From assembly GCA_902785705.1 (NCBI GenBank), contig CACZZN010000005.1, positions 62,001 through 126,000 on the forward strand: DNA of 64,000 bases, written 5' to 3'. Positions within the stretch are counted from its first letter, which is position 1; the number at the start of each line of letters is the position of its first letter. The notes beneath the pieces were generated by a model. The model searched no databases. It worked only from the letters and a program-made list of their open reading frames with translations, and had not been told where the DNA came from. Shown in pieces: positions 45,589 through 54,949 of the stretch. This DNA comes from an uncultured Veillonellaceae bacterium. Lineage in GTDB: Bacteria; Bacillota; Negativicutes; Selenomonadales; Selenomonadaceae. The translations under genes were made by a program, and so were the position numbers.

Positions 45589-46800
45589 TTACGACTTCGA
45601 TGGCGCATTCAGTTTGCTGTCATTGAAGGGTGTCGTATCTGCCTTCAGGGAGAACCCCATCTCCTCGGCGGAGGTCATCGTGATGTTCAGCGGCATGCCC
45701 TCGCGCAGGCTGCTGAGACCCTCCACGACCACCACATCGCTCGGTGTCAAGCCATCCTTTATAATGTAGTAGCTTCCCACCTTGTCGCCCAGCGTGACGG
45801 TCCGCGCCTCAGACTTGTTGTCCTGCCCGACCACCATGACAAAGGATTTCCCCAGAAGCTGCTGCACAGCACGCTGGGGAACCAGCATCGCATTCGGCAC
45901 GACCTTGCCCGAAAGCTTCACGCGCACAAACATGCCCGGCAACAAAAAGTCATCCGGATTGGCGAAAAGCGCCTTCAAGGTCAGCGTCCCCGTGTTGTCC
46001 GCAAGGCCGCGATCCGATTCTGCGATTTGCCCGAGCAGCGGATACTGCGTCCCGTCGGCAAGCGTGAGGGACACGTTGATCGGTCCCTGGCCGCCATGCT
46101 GCGTCGTAGATACATCCATGAATTTCAGATATTCCGTCTCGCTGATGCTGAACTGCGCGTAGACCGGATCGGAGGAGCCGATGGTCACCAGATTCGTCAC
46201 CCCGGCCACCGCAAACGTCCCGACTGCCACATCATCCACGGCAAGCTGCCCCGTCATCGGCGCGTAAATCACCGTATCCTCCAGATCTTCCTGCGCTTTC
46301 TTCAAAAGAGCGGCATTCGCCGCAGCGGAAGCCTCATAGGAGTGCACATTCGCCCGCTGCGTTGTCACGGATTGCTCCGAAATCGCCTCGGACTCGTAGA
46401 GGTGCTCATAACGTGCCAAATCAATGCGCGCATTGTTGAGCGTGGCCTCTGACTGCGCCAGATTCGCCTGGGCCTGCAAGACGGCAGACTCATACTGGCG
46501 GGAATCAATCCGGTAAAGCGGCTGCCCCACCTGCACCATCTGTCCGCCCGTCACATATTTTTCCACCACTTTGCCGGAAACTTTGGACTGGACATAGACC
46601 TCGTTCTTGCCCACGATCTTGCCCGCGTATTCCGCGGCAATCGGCGTATCCTGCTGGATCACCATCATCGTCTTGACCTGCACTGCATTCATCTGCTGTG
46701 CCTGCTGCTCATCATTCCCACACCCGCTGAAGAGCGAAGCCGAGATCATCATAGCCGCCGCCAGCACGGCGCTTGCTTTCTTATGCTTTAGAAAAAACAA
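45589..46800 (-). CDS. RND periplasmic adaptor lipoprotein (AcrA type), first cassette
   Basis: About 403 residues. The lipobox is SLFSGC. It has EVYVQSKVSGKVVEKYVTGGQ, a coiled-coil hairpin (about 110-180) and VIYAPMTGQLAVDDVAVGTF. The best start is an unusual TTG at 46800, eight bases after AAAGGGGG; no ATG is well placed. The promoter at 46881-46909 reads straight into this gene, making it the first of the four-gene efflux run. Confidence 0.9.
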   Translation of the reverse strand: MFFLKHKKASAVLAAAMMISASLFSGCGNDEQQAQQMNAVQVKTMMVIQQDTPIAAEYAGKIVGKNEVYVQSKVSGKVVEKYVTGGQMVQVGQPLYRIDSRQYESAVLQAQANLAQSEATLNNARIDLARYEHLYESEAISEQSVTTQRANVHSYEASAAANAALLKKAQEDLEDTVIYAPMTGQLAVDDVAVGTFAVAGVTNLVTIGSSDPVYAQFSISETEYLKFMDVSTTQHGGQGPINVSLTLADGTQYPLLGQIAESDRGLADNTGTLTLKALFANPDDFLLPGMFVRVKLSGKVVPNAMLVPQRAVQQLLGKSFVMVVGQDNKSEARTVTLGDKVGSYYIIKDGLTPSDVVVVEGLSSLREGMPLNITMTSAEEMGFSLKADTTPFNDSKLNAPSKS

Positions 46801-46866
46801 AAAATAACCCCCTTTGAACAGAGCCAAAATTGCACAAAATATCCTGCTGAAACAGGAAAGAGTCCA

Positions 46867-46909
46867 ATATAACAAATTATATGATATCGTATTCTCCAAA
46901 AGAAGTCAA
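46867..46909 (-). promoter_or_regulatory. RND promoter with downstream palindrome
   Basis: On the minus strand TTGACT (46909-46904) and TATCAT (46886-46881) are 17 bases apart. ATATAA-CAAA-TTATAT (46867-46882) is an inverted repeat overlapping the -10 and probable start site. A TetR- or MarR-type repressor is plausible, but no such gene is adjacent. Confidence 0.75.
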
Positions 46910-46935
46910 GAATTGCGCAGATTCCCACAATTCGC

Positions 46936-47748
46936 TCAACTTGCGAGCGATATCCTTTCCAAATCGTCCGGGACGAGCACATTCCCTTGATAGTACCGTC
47001 TCGCTTCCTCCGTGTAATTCGCCTTTCGATGTGCCATATCTTTGTCTTCCGTGTGATAGAGCACAAGATTTTTTACGCCCAGTTCTGCTGCAAGCTCGCT
47101 GGCTTCCTTGACCGTACTGTGATTCTTCTCGTAGGGCTTGAACACATCCCGTGCCCCATAGAGGCAGAACGCCTCGGAAAGCAGCCAGTCCGCCCCCTCC
47201 GCATACTGTTTCGCATGCTCATTGTACGGTTCGTCCCCCAGACAGGTGAACCTCATGCCATCCGAAAATTCCAGCTGATAGCCGAACTGCTTCGCCTTGG
47301 TAGAAAGGATATCGAATGCCGTGAGCACAAGCCCCTCGAAGGGAACCTTCTCCCCATCCTTCACTTCCTGCAGGATGATGCGGCTGCCGAGCTGCGCCAG
47401 ATCCTTCTTTTTCAACGTCATGCGCGCCATCGTCTCCAGCATCTCCTTTACCGCATCATGGCAGTAGATATGGAGTTCTCCCTCAAACTTCCCCTGATTC
47501 ATGAGCGTCGCAATCTTGCGGATCACCCAAATGACCCCCAGCACATGATCCGTATGCCCATGGGTCACGAACATGTGATGCACACGCTTCCAGTCCGCTC
47601 CCGCAAGCTCCATCTGCCGCAGGATTCCATTCCCCCCGCCGGCATCCGTCAAAAAGATCTCCCCATTCTCCAGCCTCACAAAGAAACAGGTATTATAGCA
47701 ATGCGTCACCATCGCGTTCCCCGTCCCCAGCATCACAAGCTCTCTCAT
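46936..47748 (-). CDS. MBL-fold metallohydrolase, RNase Z-like
   Basis: 270 residues. Metallo-beta-lactamase motifs are LTDAGGGNG, FVTHGHTDHVLG (HxHxDH), LGDEPYNEHA, a late LYHTED and the SEAFCLY region. It is closer to RNase Z/AtsA-like hydrolases than to lactamases, but the exosite of true tRNase Z is not seen, so the substrate is unknown. GGAGG lies eight bases before the ATG. The RND promoter begins 27 bases past its stop. Confidence 0.83.
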   Translation of the reverse strand: MRELVMLGTGNAMVTHCYNTCFFVRLENGEIFLTDAGGGNGILRQMELAGADWKRVHHMFVTHGHTDHVLGVIWVIRKIATLMNQGKFEGELHIYCHDAVKEMLETMARMTLKKKDLAQLGSRIILQEVKDGEKVPFEGLVLTAFDILSTKAKQFGYQLEFSDGMRFTCLGDEPYNEHAKQYAEGADWLLSEAFCLYGARDVFKPYEKNHSTVKEASELAAELGVKNLVLYHTEDKDMAHRKANYTEEARRYYQGNVLVPDDLERISLAS

Positions 47749-47791
47749 TTTTGCATCCTCCAGTTCCTTCTATGTCGTGATCATCATAATG

Positions 47792-47826
47792 AAAGGCTCC
47801 TCGTTGCCAGCCAGCGAGGAGCCTCC
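47792..47826 (-). terminator. Terminator of the fab-rnc operon
   Basis: On the minus strand AGGCTCCTCG and CGAGGAGCCTTTC form a 10-bp perfect stem with a short T-rich tail, just past the rnc stop. Confidence 0.75.
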
Positions 47827-47843
47827 TTGTCATTCGATCACAT

Positions 47844-48557
47844 TCATTTTCGCAATTTTGACAGCGCTTCTTTCGCCGCCATCTGTTCCGCTTCCTTTTT
47901 GCTCCGCCCAAGCCCCGTCCCGTACACGGTGCCCTCGATGCTCACCGCGAATTCATAGGAACGGTCATGATCCGGCCCTGTCGCGCGCAGCTCCACATAG
48001 TCTACATGGCGATCCGGCTTACGCTGGACGATTTCCTGCAGGATCGTCTTGTAGTCCTGCAGATTCTCGCCCAACCGGACGCGCGCAAACTCAGGCTCCA
48101 ATTGCCGAAGCACGTAGTCCTTCGCAGTCTCCCAGCCCTGATCCAGGTAAATCGCGCCAATCACGGCCTCAAAGGCATCTTCCAGATTCGAGGTCCGCGT
48201 CCTGCCGCCGCCCATTTCCTCGCCATGCCCCAAGAGCAGCGCATCACCGAGGGCCAGATGCCCCGCAAGCTTCGCAAGGGTTGCCGAGCATACGATGCTC
48301 GCCCTTGTCTTCGTCAGCTCACCCTCGGGCAGCTTCGGGAAATGCTCATACAGATAGGTGCTGGAAGCAAGTTCCAGCACCGCATCTCCAAGAAATTCCA
48401 GTCGTTCGTTATGCATCACATGACGCTTTGCCTCATTCGCATAGGAAGTATGCGTCAACGCAGCATTGAGATAGCCAAGATTCCGGAAATGAACGCCCAG
48501 CCGCTGCTCCAAAGCGCGAAGCTCCTGCTCGCGGCGGGCTGTCAGCTTATCACTCAT
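47844..48557 (-). CDS. rnc: Ribonuclease III
   Basis: 237 residues. The catalytic RNase III domain has NERLEFLGDAVLEL (signature) and EDAFEAVIGAIYLDQGW. A C-terminal dsRNA-binding domain (about 165-237) has DYKTILQEIVQ and GLGRSKKEAEQMAAKEAL. It cuts double-stranded RNA such as rRNA precursors. It starts 8 bases after fabF, a common association in Firmicutes. The ATG at 48557 is preferred to a TTG at 48569. Confidence 0.95.
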   Translation of the reverse strand: MSDKLTARREQELRALEQRLGVHFRNLGYLNAALTHTSYANEAKRHVMHNERLEFLGDAVLELASSTYLYEHFPKLPEGELTKTRASIVCSATLAKLAGHLALGDALLLGHGEEMGGGRTRTSNLEDAFEAVIGAIYLDQGWETAKDYVLRQLEPEFARVRLGENLQDYKTILQEIVQRKPDRHVDYVELRATGPDHDRSYEFAVSIEGTVYGTGLGRSKKEAEQMAAKEALSKLRK

Positions 48558-48565
48558 GCAACCTA

Positions 48566-49810
48566 TCAATCCTCATACTTCTTGATGACCAGGCAGGCAT
48601 TATGTCCGCCGAAGCCAAAGGAATTGGAAATCGCTGCCCGCACCTTCTTCGCCTTTGCCTTGTTGGGCACATAATCCAGATCCATGCCCTCATCCTGCGT
48701 TTCGTAATTGATGGTCGGCGGCAGCATATCATTCTGGACAGCCAGCACCGTCGCGATGCATTCCACACCGCCCGCTGCCCCAAGCATGTGGCCGGTCATG
48801 GATTTGGTGGAGGAAACAGAAACCGTCTTTGCCGCCTCGCCGAACACAGTTTTGATTGCCTCGGTCTCACCCGCATCATTCATATGCGTGGATGTGCCGT
48901 GAGCATTCACATAGTCCACTTCCTCGGCCTTCATACCCGCGTCATCCAGCGCAAGCTGGATGCACTTGGACTGGTATTCCCCGTGGGGAGCAGGGCTCGT
49001 GATGTGATAGGCATCATTGTTCATCCCATAGCCCACAAGCTCCGCATAGATCTTTGCACCGCGTGCCTTCGCATGTTCCAGGCTTTCCAGCACCACCAGA
49101 CCGGCGCCCTCGCCCATGACAAAACCGCTGCGGTTCTTGTCGAAGGGACGGGATGCATGGGCAGGATCATCATTGTGGTCCATGCAGAGTGCCTTCATCG
49201 CACAGAAACCGGCGACTGCAGCAGGGGAAACACTGGCCTCCGTACCGCCTGCCACCATCACATCCGCCTCGCCGCGCTGGATCACGCGGAACGCGTCGCC
49301 AATGCAGTTCGCTCCCGTGGCGCACGCCGTCACCACACAGCTGGAAGGACCATGCAGGTGGAAGGTGATGGCGACATGACCTGCCGCCATATTCGGAATC
49401 ATCATCGGAATGAAGAACGGACTGATGCGGCCCGGTCCCTTGGCAAACATCTTCTCATACTGGGAATGCATCGTCTCAATGCCGCCGATGCCGGACCCCA
49501 CATAGGCGCCGATACGGTTGAGATCCTCTTTCTCCAGATCCAGCTTTGCATCTTCGATTGCCATCTTGGCCGCTGCCACCGCGAACTGCGTATAGCGATC
49601 CATACGCTTCGATTCTTTCTTGTCGATATAGTCCTCCGGAACAAAATCCGTCACTTCGCCGGCAATCTGGGAACTGACCTCCGCAGGATCAAAGCGCGTA
49701 ATGCGTTCAATGCCGTTCTTTCCCTCCAAAAGAGCTTTCCAGAAATTCTCCGCACCGATACCGATTGGCGTTATCGCCCCCATACCGGTAATCACTACAC
49801 GATTGCTCAA
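48566..49810 (-). CDS. fabF: 3-oxoacyl-ACP synthase II
   Basis: 414 residues. The condensing-enzyme triad is the Cys in VVTACATGANCI, the His in NAHGTSTHMND and the His in MTGHMLGAAGG. NSFGFGGHNACL is at the end. It elongates acyl-ACP with malonyl-ACP. The start is TTG at 49810, eight bases after AAAGGGG; MSNRVVITGMG is the normal N-terminus. Confidence 0.96.
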   Translation of the reverse strand: MSNRVVITGMGAITPIGIGAENFWKALLEGKNGIERITRFDPAEVSSQIAGEVTDFVPEDYIDKKESKRMDRYTQFAVAAAKMAIEDAKLDLEKEDLNRIGAYVGSGIGGIETMHSQYEKMFAKGPGRISPFFIPMMIPNMAAGHVAITFHLHGPSSCVVTACATGANCIGDAFRVIQRGEADVMVAGGTEASVSPAAVAGFCAMKALCMDHNDDPAHASRPFDKNRSGFVMGEGAGLVVLESLEHAKARGAKIYAELVGYGMNNDAYHITSPAPHGEYQSKCIQLALDDAGMKAEEVDYVNAHGTSTHMNDAGETEAIKTVFGEAAKTVSVSSTKSMTGHMLGAAGGVECIATVLAVQNDMLPPTINYETQDEGMDLDYVPNKAKAKKVRAAISNSFGFGGHNACLVIKKYED

Positions 49811-49837
49811 TGCAATAGCCCCTTTCCTATGACAATC

Positions 49838-50782
49838 TCAAACCGCCGCTTCCGCCTCGCCAACGAGCTGCGCAAAAATTTCCTTGACCGAAAGGATTTT
49901 CTGCAGACGCGGCATATACTCGCCCGTGAACACCAAGCCCGTCTCCACATCTCCCTGCTGCGCACGCATGAGTGCACGGATAATGCAGAAATTATGCTTG
50001 CACGCCTTCAGGCACGAATCGCATACCTTGGGCGGGACAGGCCCTTCCATGACCTTCTGTGAAAACGGGGTGCGCACCGCACGCCCGGGAAGCCCCACAG
50101 GACTATGGATGACCACGATATCCTCAGGTTTCGATTTCAAATAGTATTCCTTCAACGCAGGCGCGCCGTTCGCTTCCTCGCATGCCGCGAAGCGCGACCC
50201 CATCTGCACGCCGTTTGCGCCCATCTTTATAAAATCAACGATGTCCTGGCCTGTCACAACGCCGCCGGCGGCAATGATCGGCAAGCTGATGGCTTCCCGA
50301 ATGCTCGGTATCAGCTCACGCACAGAGGTATCCGTGCCCAGATGCCCCCCGGCCTCCTTGCCTTCCACGACAACTGCCGTGGCGCCAAGACGCTCTGAAA
50401 TTTTCGCTAATTTAACGGAAGACACGATGGGAACGATTGGCGTCCCCGATTCCTTGCCAAGCCCAAACATATCACGAGAAAAGCCTGCGCCCGCTACCAC
50501 CAGGTCGATCCCCTCATCAATGGCTGTGTTCACAATGCCCGCAAAATCACGCGCGGCCACCATGATGTTGATGCCAACCACTCCATCGGTCAAGGAACGC
50601 GCGAGCCTGATTTCGTAACGAAGCTCCTCATGGGACATCCCGGATGCCGCAATGAGCCCAATGCCTCCCTCGTTCGCCACAGCTGCCGCCAAACGGGCCG
50701 TGGACAGACGAATCGCCATGCCGCCTTGGACAATCGGTACTTTCGCAACTTTCGTGCCAATTTTCAGCGCTGGAAGCTTCAA
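49838..50782 (-). CDS. FMN-dependent NMO/FabK-like reductase with a C-terminal Cys cluster
   Basis: 314 residues. A TIM-barrel flavoprotein of the nitronate monooxygenase/FabK family: PIVQGGMAIRLSTARLAAAV, VVEGKEAGGHLGTD, LPIIAAGGVVTG and NGVQMGSRFAACEEA. Unlike the FabK in the same operon it ends with VCDSCLKACKHNFCIIRAL, four cysteines that could hold a metal or Fe-S centre. It sits between acpP and fabF, so it probably acts on acyl chains or detoxifies nitronates; the role is unsettled. The TTG at 50782, after GGAGG, is the best start. Confidence 0.85.
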   Translation of the reverse strand: MKLPALKIGTKVAKVPIVQGGMAIRLSTARLAAAVANEGGIGLIAASGMSHEELRYEIRLARSLTDGVVGINIMVAARDFAGIVNTAIDEGIDLVVAGAGFSRDMFGLGKESGTPIVPIVSSVKLAKISERLGATAVVVEGKEAGGHLGTDTSVRELIPSIREAISLPIIAAGGVVTGQDIVDFIKMGANGVQMGSRFAACEEANGAPALKEYYLKSKPEDIVVIHSPVGLPGRAVRTPFSQKVMEGPVPPKVCDSCLKACKHNFCIIRALMRAQQGDVETGLVFTGEYMPRLQKILSVKEIFAQLVGEAEAAV

Positions 50783-50887
50783 GACAATTCCTCCCATCAG
50801 CCCTACCCAGGAACCATCCGAAAATGTTCCTTTAGAAAATCCCGCGAAGCAGCTTCACGGGATTTTGCAAAAGGTAAGACACTAAAC

Positions 50888-51118
50888 TTATTTGTTCTGG
50901 TCTATATAGGTCACAACGTCCTGAACGGTCTTGATCTTCTCTGCGGCCTCATCCGGAATCTCAATGTTGAATTCCTCCTCAAAAGCCATGATCAGCTCAA
51001 CGATATCCAGGGAATCTGCGCCCAAGTCATCGATAAAGGTAGATTCAATAGCTACCTCGTCAGCTTCAACACCCAGCTGCTCAACTACGATATCTCTAAC
51101 TTTTTCGAAAGTCGACAT
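50888..51118 (-). CDS. acpP: Acyl carrier protein
   Basis: 76 residues, acidic. The phosphopantetheine attachment serine is Ser36 in [18 protein letters not shown]. It carries growing acyl chains for the surrounding enzymes and for PlsX. Confidence 0.97.
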   Translation of the reverse strand: MSTFEKVRDIVVEQLGVEADEVAIESTFIDDLGADSLDIVELIMAFEEEFNIEIPDEAAEKIKTVQDVVTYIDQNK

Positions 51119-51157
51119 CTCGTTTCACCTCCCTCCGCTGATGCTAATACCATCATA

Positions 51158-51901
51158 TCACATAACCATGCCGCCGTCTACATGAATCACCTGACCTGTG
51201 ATATAAGCGGCCTGATCCGATACCAAAAACGCAACGGCATCCGCCACATTTTCCGGCGTTCCCATCCGCTGAAGCGGAATGCCTGCCAGCGCTGCCTCCT
51301 TGGCTTTATCGGAGAGCACCGACGTCATATCCGTATCGATAAAGCCCGGCGCAACCATGTTCACCGTGATGCCGCGGGATGCAAACTCTTTTGCCGCAGA
51401 CTTGGAGAACCCGATGACGCCTGCCTTCGCCGCGGCATAATTCGTCTGGCCGGCATTGCCGTTCACGCCGACCACGGATGTCATATTCACGATGCGCCCG
51501 CTGCGCTTTTTCATCATGAGCTTGGATACCACCTTCGTGCAGTAAAACACGCCCTTCAGATTCGTATCCAGCACTGCATCGAAATCCTCATCCTTCATCC
51601 GCACCAAAAGCCCGTCACGGGTGATTCCCGCATTATTCACAAGGACATCGATCCCGCCGAAAGCCTCCACGACCTTTGCAACCATTTCCTCCACAGCAGC
51701 CGCATCCGCCACATTCGCCTGAACCAGCAGTGCTTCGCCGCCGGCAGCCTCGATTTCCGCCTTGACCGCCTCCGCCTTTTCCGTATTGCCCGCAAAGTTA
51801 ATGGCAACCTTCGCGCCCTCAGCGGCAAGACGAATGGCTATCGCGCGCCCAATGCCGCGGGATGCCCCCGTAACCAGCGCGACCTTACCGTCTAAGAGCA
51901 T
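51158..51901 (-). CDS. fabG: 3-oxoacyl-ACP reductase
   Basis: 247 residues, short-chain dehydrogenase. The NADPH loop is [20 protein letters not shown] is present, and the catalytic Tyr-x3-Lys is in [10 protein letters not shown], with the Ser in MTSVVGVNG. The ATG at 51901 follows AAGGAGG, which lies within the end of fabD. Confidence 0.96.
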   Translation of the reverse strand: MLLDGKVALVTGASRGIGRAIAIRLAAEGAKVAINFAGNTEKAEAVKAEIEAAGGEALLVQANVADAAAVEEMVAKVVEAFGGIDVLVNNAGITRDGLLVRMKDEDFDAVLDTNLKGVFYCTKVVSKLMMKKRSGRIVNMTSVVGVNGNAGQTNYAAAKAGVIGFSKSAAKEFASRGITVNMVAPGFIDTDMTSVLSDKAKEAALAGIPLQRMGTPENVADAVAFLVSDQAAYITGQVIHVDGGMVM

Positions 51902-51902
51902 A

Positions 51903-52847
51903 TTATCGAACCTCCTTGAAATAGTCAAGCACTTTTTGCAAAGTCTCAAGATTTTCCACGTTCATGCTCGTGAGCTTGCGGTCAATGCGCTTGTTGAATC
52001 CGCAGAGTGTCTTTCCCGGGCCTGCCTCCACAAAGGTGTCCGCGCCAAATTCCACCATCGTCTTCACACAGTCGATCCACAGCACAGGATGATCCGCCTG
52101 CGCCACAAGATTCGCCTTGATATCCGCGGCTTTCGTTTCCAGCTTTCCGTTATAATTTGCCACCACGGGGAACGCCGCATCCCGCAGCGTGATCTTGTCC
52201 AGCTCCGCCGCAAGCTTCTCCGCTGCTGGTTTCATAAGAGTGCTGTGGAACGGCGCACTGACCGGAAGGATCACAGCCTTCTTCGCGCCTGCCGCCTGCA
52301 ATGCCTCGACAGCCTTCTCCACGCCCTGCGTCGTACCCGCAATGACCGTCTGTCCCGGGCAGTTGAAGTTCACGGCCTGCACCGCGCCCGCTTCTGCAGA
52401 AGCCTTTTCGCAGGCATCCGCAATCACAGCGTCCTCAAGGCCGATGATGGCCGCCATGCCGCCTTCCCCCACCGGCACAGCCTCCTGCATGAACTGTCCC
52501 CGCTTGTGCACCAGGAGAACCGCATCCTGAAAATCCATGACGCCGGCAGCCACCAGAGCCGAGTACTCACCCAGACTGTGCCCGCCTGCCACTTCCGGCT
52601 GGATTCCATGCTCCTTCAAGATCTCATTTACGATGACGCTCATGGTAAGAATCGCCGGCTGGGTATTCGCAGTAAGCTTCAAATCCTCCGCAGGCCCCTC
52701 GAAGCACATCTTCTGAATCGAATATCCGAGCGCCTCATCAGCCTCCTTGAACAGCTTTTCCGCGACCTCATACTGCCCGCAAAAATCCTTGCCCATGCCA
52801 ACAGCCTGAGCTCCCTGCCCGGGAAATACGAACGCCAGTTTCCCCAT
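51903..52847 (-). CDS. fabD: Malonyl-CoA:ACP transacylase
   Basis: 314 residues. [12 protein letters not shown], the nucleophile Ser in [15 protein letters not shown], and [11 protein letters not shown] with the catalytic His region are present. It loads malonyl onto ACP. Its stop is one base from the fabG start, so the two are coupled. Confidence 0.96.
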   Translation of the reverse strand: MGKLAFVFPGQGAQAVGMGKDFCGQYEVAEKLFKEADEALGYSIQKMCFEGPAEDLKLTANTQPAILTMSVIVNEILKEHGIQPEVAGGHSLGEYSALVAAGVMDFQDAVLLVHKRGQFMQEAVPVGEGGMAAIIGLEDAVIADACEKASAEAGAVQAVNFNCPGQTVIAGTTQGVEKAVEALQAAGAKKAVILPVSAPFHSTLMKPAAEKLAAELDKITLRDAAFPVVANYNGKLETKAADIKANLVAQADHPVLWIDCVKTMVEFGADTFVEAGPGKTLCGFNKRIDRKLTSMNVENLETLQKVLDYFKEVR

Positions 52848-52885
52848 CTCAGCACCTCATTTTCTTTTGATTGTTCTCCGAAAAC

Positions 52886-53830
52886 TCAATAGTTCGCCTG
52901 CAGACGTTCCACCGCTGCAGGAAGCCCCTTCACGATATCCTCAATGATCTGTTTCACAGGCTTGATATCCTCCAGCATGCCGGAAATCTGCCCAATCATG
53001 ACCGAGCCGTTCTCCACATCGCCTTCATGTGTCGCACGGTGCAGGCTGCCCACGCCAAGTTTTTCCAGTTCCTCCGCCGGCGCTCCTGCGGCCTCCATTT
53101 CCAGATAGGTACGCGTAAGCTTATTGGCAAGCACGCGCGCGGGATGCCCAAGCGTGCGTCCCGTCACGACGGTGGAGCGGTCCTTCGCCTTCATGACCAT
53201 GTTCTTGTAATTCTCGTGTGCAATGCACTCCTCGGACATGACGAACCGGGAGCCCATCTGCACTGCGTGCGCCCCCAGCGCAAACGCCGCCGCCATGCCG
53301 CGGGAATCCGCGATGCCGCCCGCTGCGATGACAGGAACATCTACTGCGTCCACCACCTGCGGAACCAGCGGCAGCGTCGCAATCTCACCAATGTGTCCGC
53401 CGCTCTCCGTACCCTCCGCAATGACCGCGTCCGCACCAATGCGCACCAGACGCTTCGCGAGAGCCACCGAAGCCACAACAGGGATCACCTTGCTGCCGAT
53501 TTCCTTCAATGCGGGCAGATACTCCCCGGGATTGCCGGCTCCGGTCGTGACAACCGGCACCTTCTCATCCACGACAACTTCCATGACCTCTTTCACGAAC
53601 GGGGACATGAGCATGACATTCACGCCAAAGGGCTTATCCGTCCAGCCCTTGCACTTTCGGATCTCCGCACGCAAAACATCAGGCGGCATATGTCCCGCGC
53701 CGATGAGCCCCAGTCCCCCTGCGTTGGAAACAGCGGAAGCCAGTTCTGCCGTGCCGATCCATGCCATGCCGCCCTGAAAGATTGGATACTTTATGTTGAG
53801 CATCTTGCAGATCACATTGTTTTCAAACAT
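52886..53830 (-). CDS. fabK: Enoyl-ACP reductase II (FMN)
   Basis: 314 residues. PIFQGGMAWIGTAELASAVSNAGGLG, GVNVMLMSP, IAEGTESGGHIGE, PVIAAGGIADSRG and AVQMGSRFVMSEEC match FabK. It reduces the double bond in each elongation cycle using NAD(P)H and FMN. It occupies the place after plsX where fabH is commonly found. AAGGAGG is ten bases before the ATG. Confidence 0.9.
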   Translation of the reverse strand: MFENNVICKMLNIKYPIFQGGMAWIGTAELASAVSNAGGLGLIGAGHMPPDVLRAEIRKCKGWTDKPFGVNVMLMSPFVKEVMEVVVDEKVPVVTTGAGNPGEYLPALKEIGSKVIPVVASVALAKRLVRIGADAVIAEGTESGGHIGEIATLPLVPQVVDAVDVPVIAAGGIADSRGMAAAFALGAHAVQMGSRFVMSEECIAHENYKNMVMKAKDRSTVVTGRTLGHPARVLANKLTRTYLEMEAAGAPAEELEKLGVGSLHRATHEGDVENGSVMIGQISGMLEDIKPVKQIIEDIVKGLPAAVERLQANY

Positions 53831-53909
53831 TCGAATGAATCCTCCTTACTTGGGAACCTAAACTCCCCCGTCATTTCATCATACAGGATAATATAGATAA
53901 ATACCGGTA

Positions 53910-54938
53910 TCATTTCTTTTCACTGTCATGCGAGCCTATCTCCTCCTTTGCCAGCGTATCACGGATATGCGCGAGCACATTGCCCTTGACATATTCGTTT
54001 GCCACGCCGATGGCGCTGCAGATCGCTTTTGCGTTGGACGAGCCGTGGCTGATAATGCAACAGCCATTGACGCCCAGGAGCGGCGCCCCGCCATACTCGG
54101 AAGCATCGAGTCTCTTTCCCAGCTTCTTCAGCGTCGGCATGAGCAGAAAAGCTCCACATTTTGCAAGAAGCCCTCCATCCTTGATGGCTTCCTTGATCAG
54201 TTTCAAAATGGTTTTTGCCAGCCCCTCTGCAAATTTTAACACAACATTGCCAACAAATCCATCACAAATTACGACATCGATATGCCCTTTTGGGATATCA
54301 CGACCCTCCGCATTGCCGACAAAGTTGATGAAATGCAGCTTCTTCAAGAGCTGGTAGGTTTCCTTCGCCTGTTCGTTCCCCTTGGTTTCTTCTTCTCCGA
54401 TATTGAGAAGACCGACTTTCGGACTTTTCTTTCCATATACATATTCCGCATAAATGGATCCCATGACACCGCTCTGCACCAGATGCTCAGGGCGGCTGTC
54501 CACATTCGCGCCGGAATCCAGAAGAAGCGTCACGCCATGCAGTGTCGGAAGCGGCGTCGCAATCGCCGGGCGTCCTACGCCGCGAATGCGCTTCAGGATG
54601 AGCTGCGCTGCCGTCACCGCCGCGCCTGTGCTCCCCGCGGAAAGCACCGCATCGCATTCGCCCTCCTTCACAAGGCGCGTAGCCACCACCACGGAAGAAT
54701 CCTTTTTTGTGCGCACAGCGTCCGCTGGATGCTCATCCATGCCAATGACCTCCGAGGCGTGATGGATGGTGATGCCGAGCTGCTCCCAGTCCTTTTCATG
54801 CTTCAGTACGGCACGTATCTTCTCCTCGTCGCCCACCAGCACGATTTCACATTCGTACTTCCTTGCAGCGCGCACCGCGCCAAAGACAATTTGTTCCGGT
54901 GCAAAGTCACCGCCCATAGCATCGACTGCGATTTTCAC
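53910..54938 (-). CDS. plsX: Phosphate acyltransferase PlsX
   Basis: 342 residues. VKIAVDAMGGDFAPEQIV, LSAGSTGAAVTAAQLILKRI, RPAIATPLPT, LLDSGANVDSRPEHLVQ and GAPLLGVNGCCIISHGSSN are PlsX signatures. It makes acyl-phosphate from acyl-ACP for phospholipid synthesis. The start is GTG at 54938, six bases after AGGAGG; it lies 11 bases after fapR. Confidence 0.95.
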   Translation of the reverse strand: MKIAVDAMGGDFAPEQIVFGAVRAARKYECEIVLVGDEEKIRAVLKHEKDWEQLGITIHHASEVIGMDEHPADAVRTKKDSSVVVATRLVKEGECDAVLSAGSTGAAVTAAQLILKRIRGVGRPAIATPLPTLHGVTLLLDSGANVDSRPEHLVQSGVMGSIYAEYVYGKKSPKVGLLNIGEEETKGNEQAKETYQLLKKLHFINFVGNAEGRDIPKGHIDVVICDGFVGNVVLKFAEGLAKTILKLIKEAIKDGGLLAKCGAFLLMPTLKKLGKRLDASEYGGAPLLGVNGCCIISHGSSNAKAICSAIGVANEYVKGNVLAHIRDTLAKEEIGSHDSEKK

Positions 54939-54949
54939 AGAATTCCTCC

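Noticed and set aside
53895-53912. ATACCGGTAT palindrome at the plsX stop as a FapR or FabT site
   Set aside because: The sequence does not match the FapR box upstream, and a 10-base palindrome of this kind can occur by chance.
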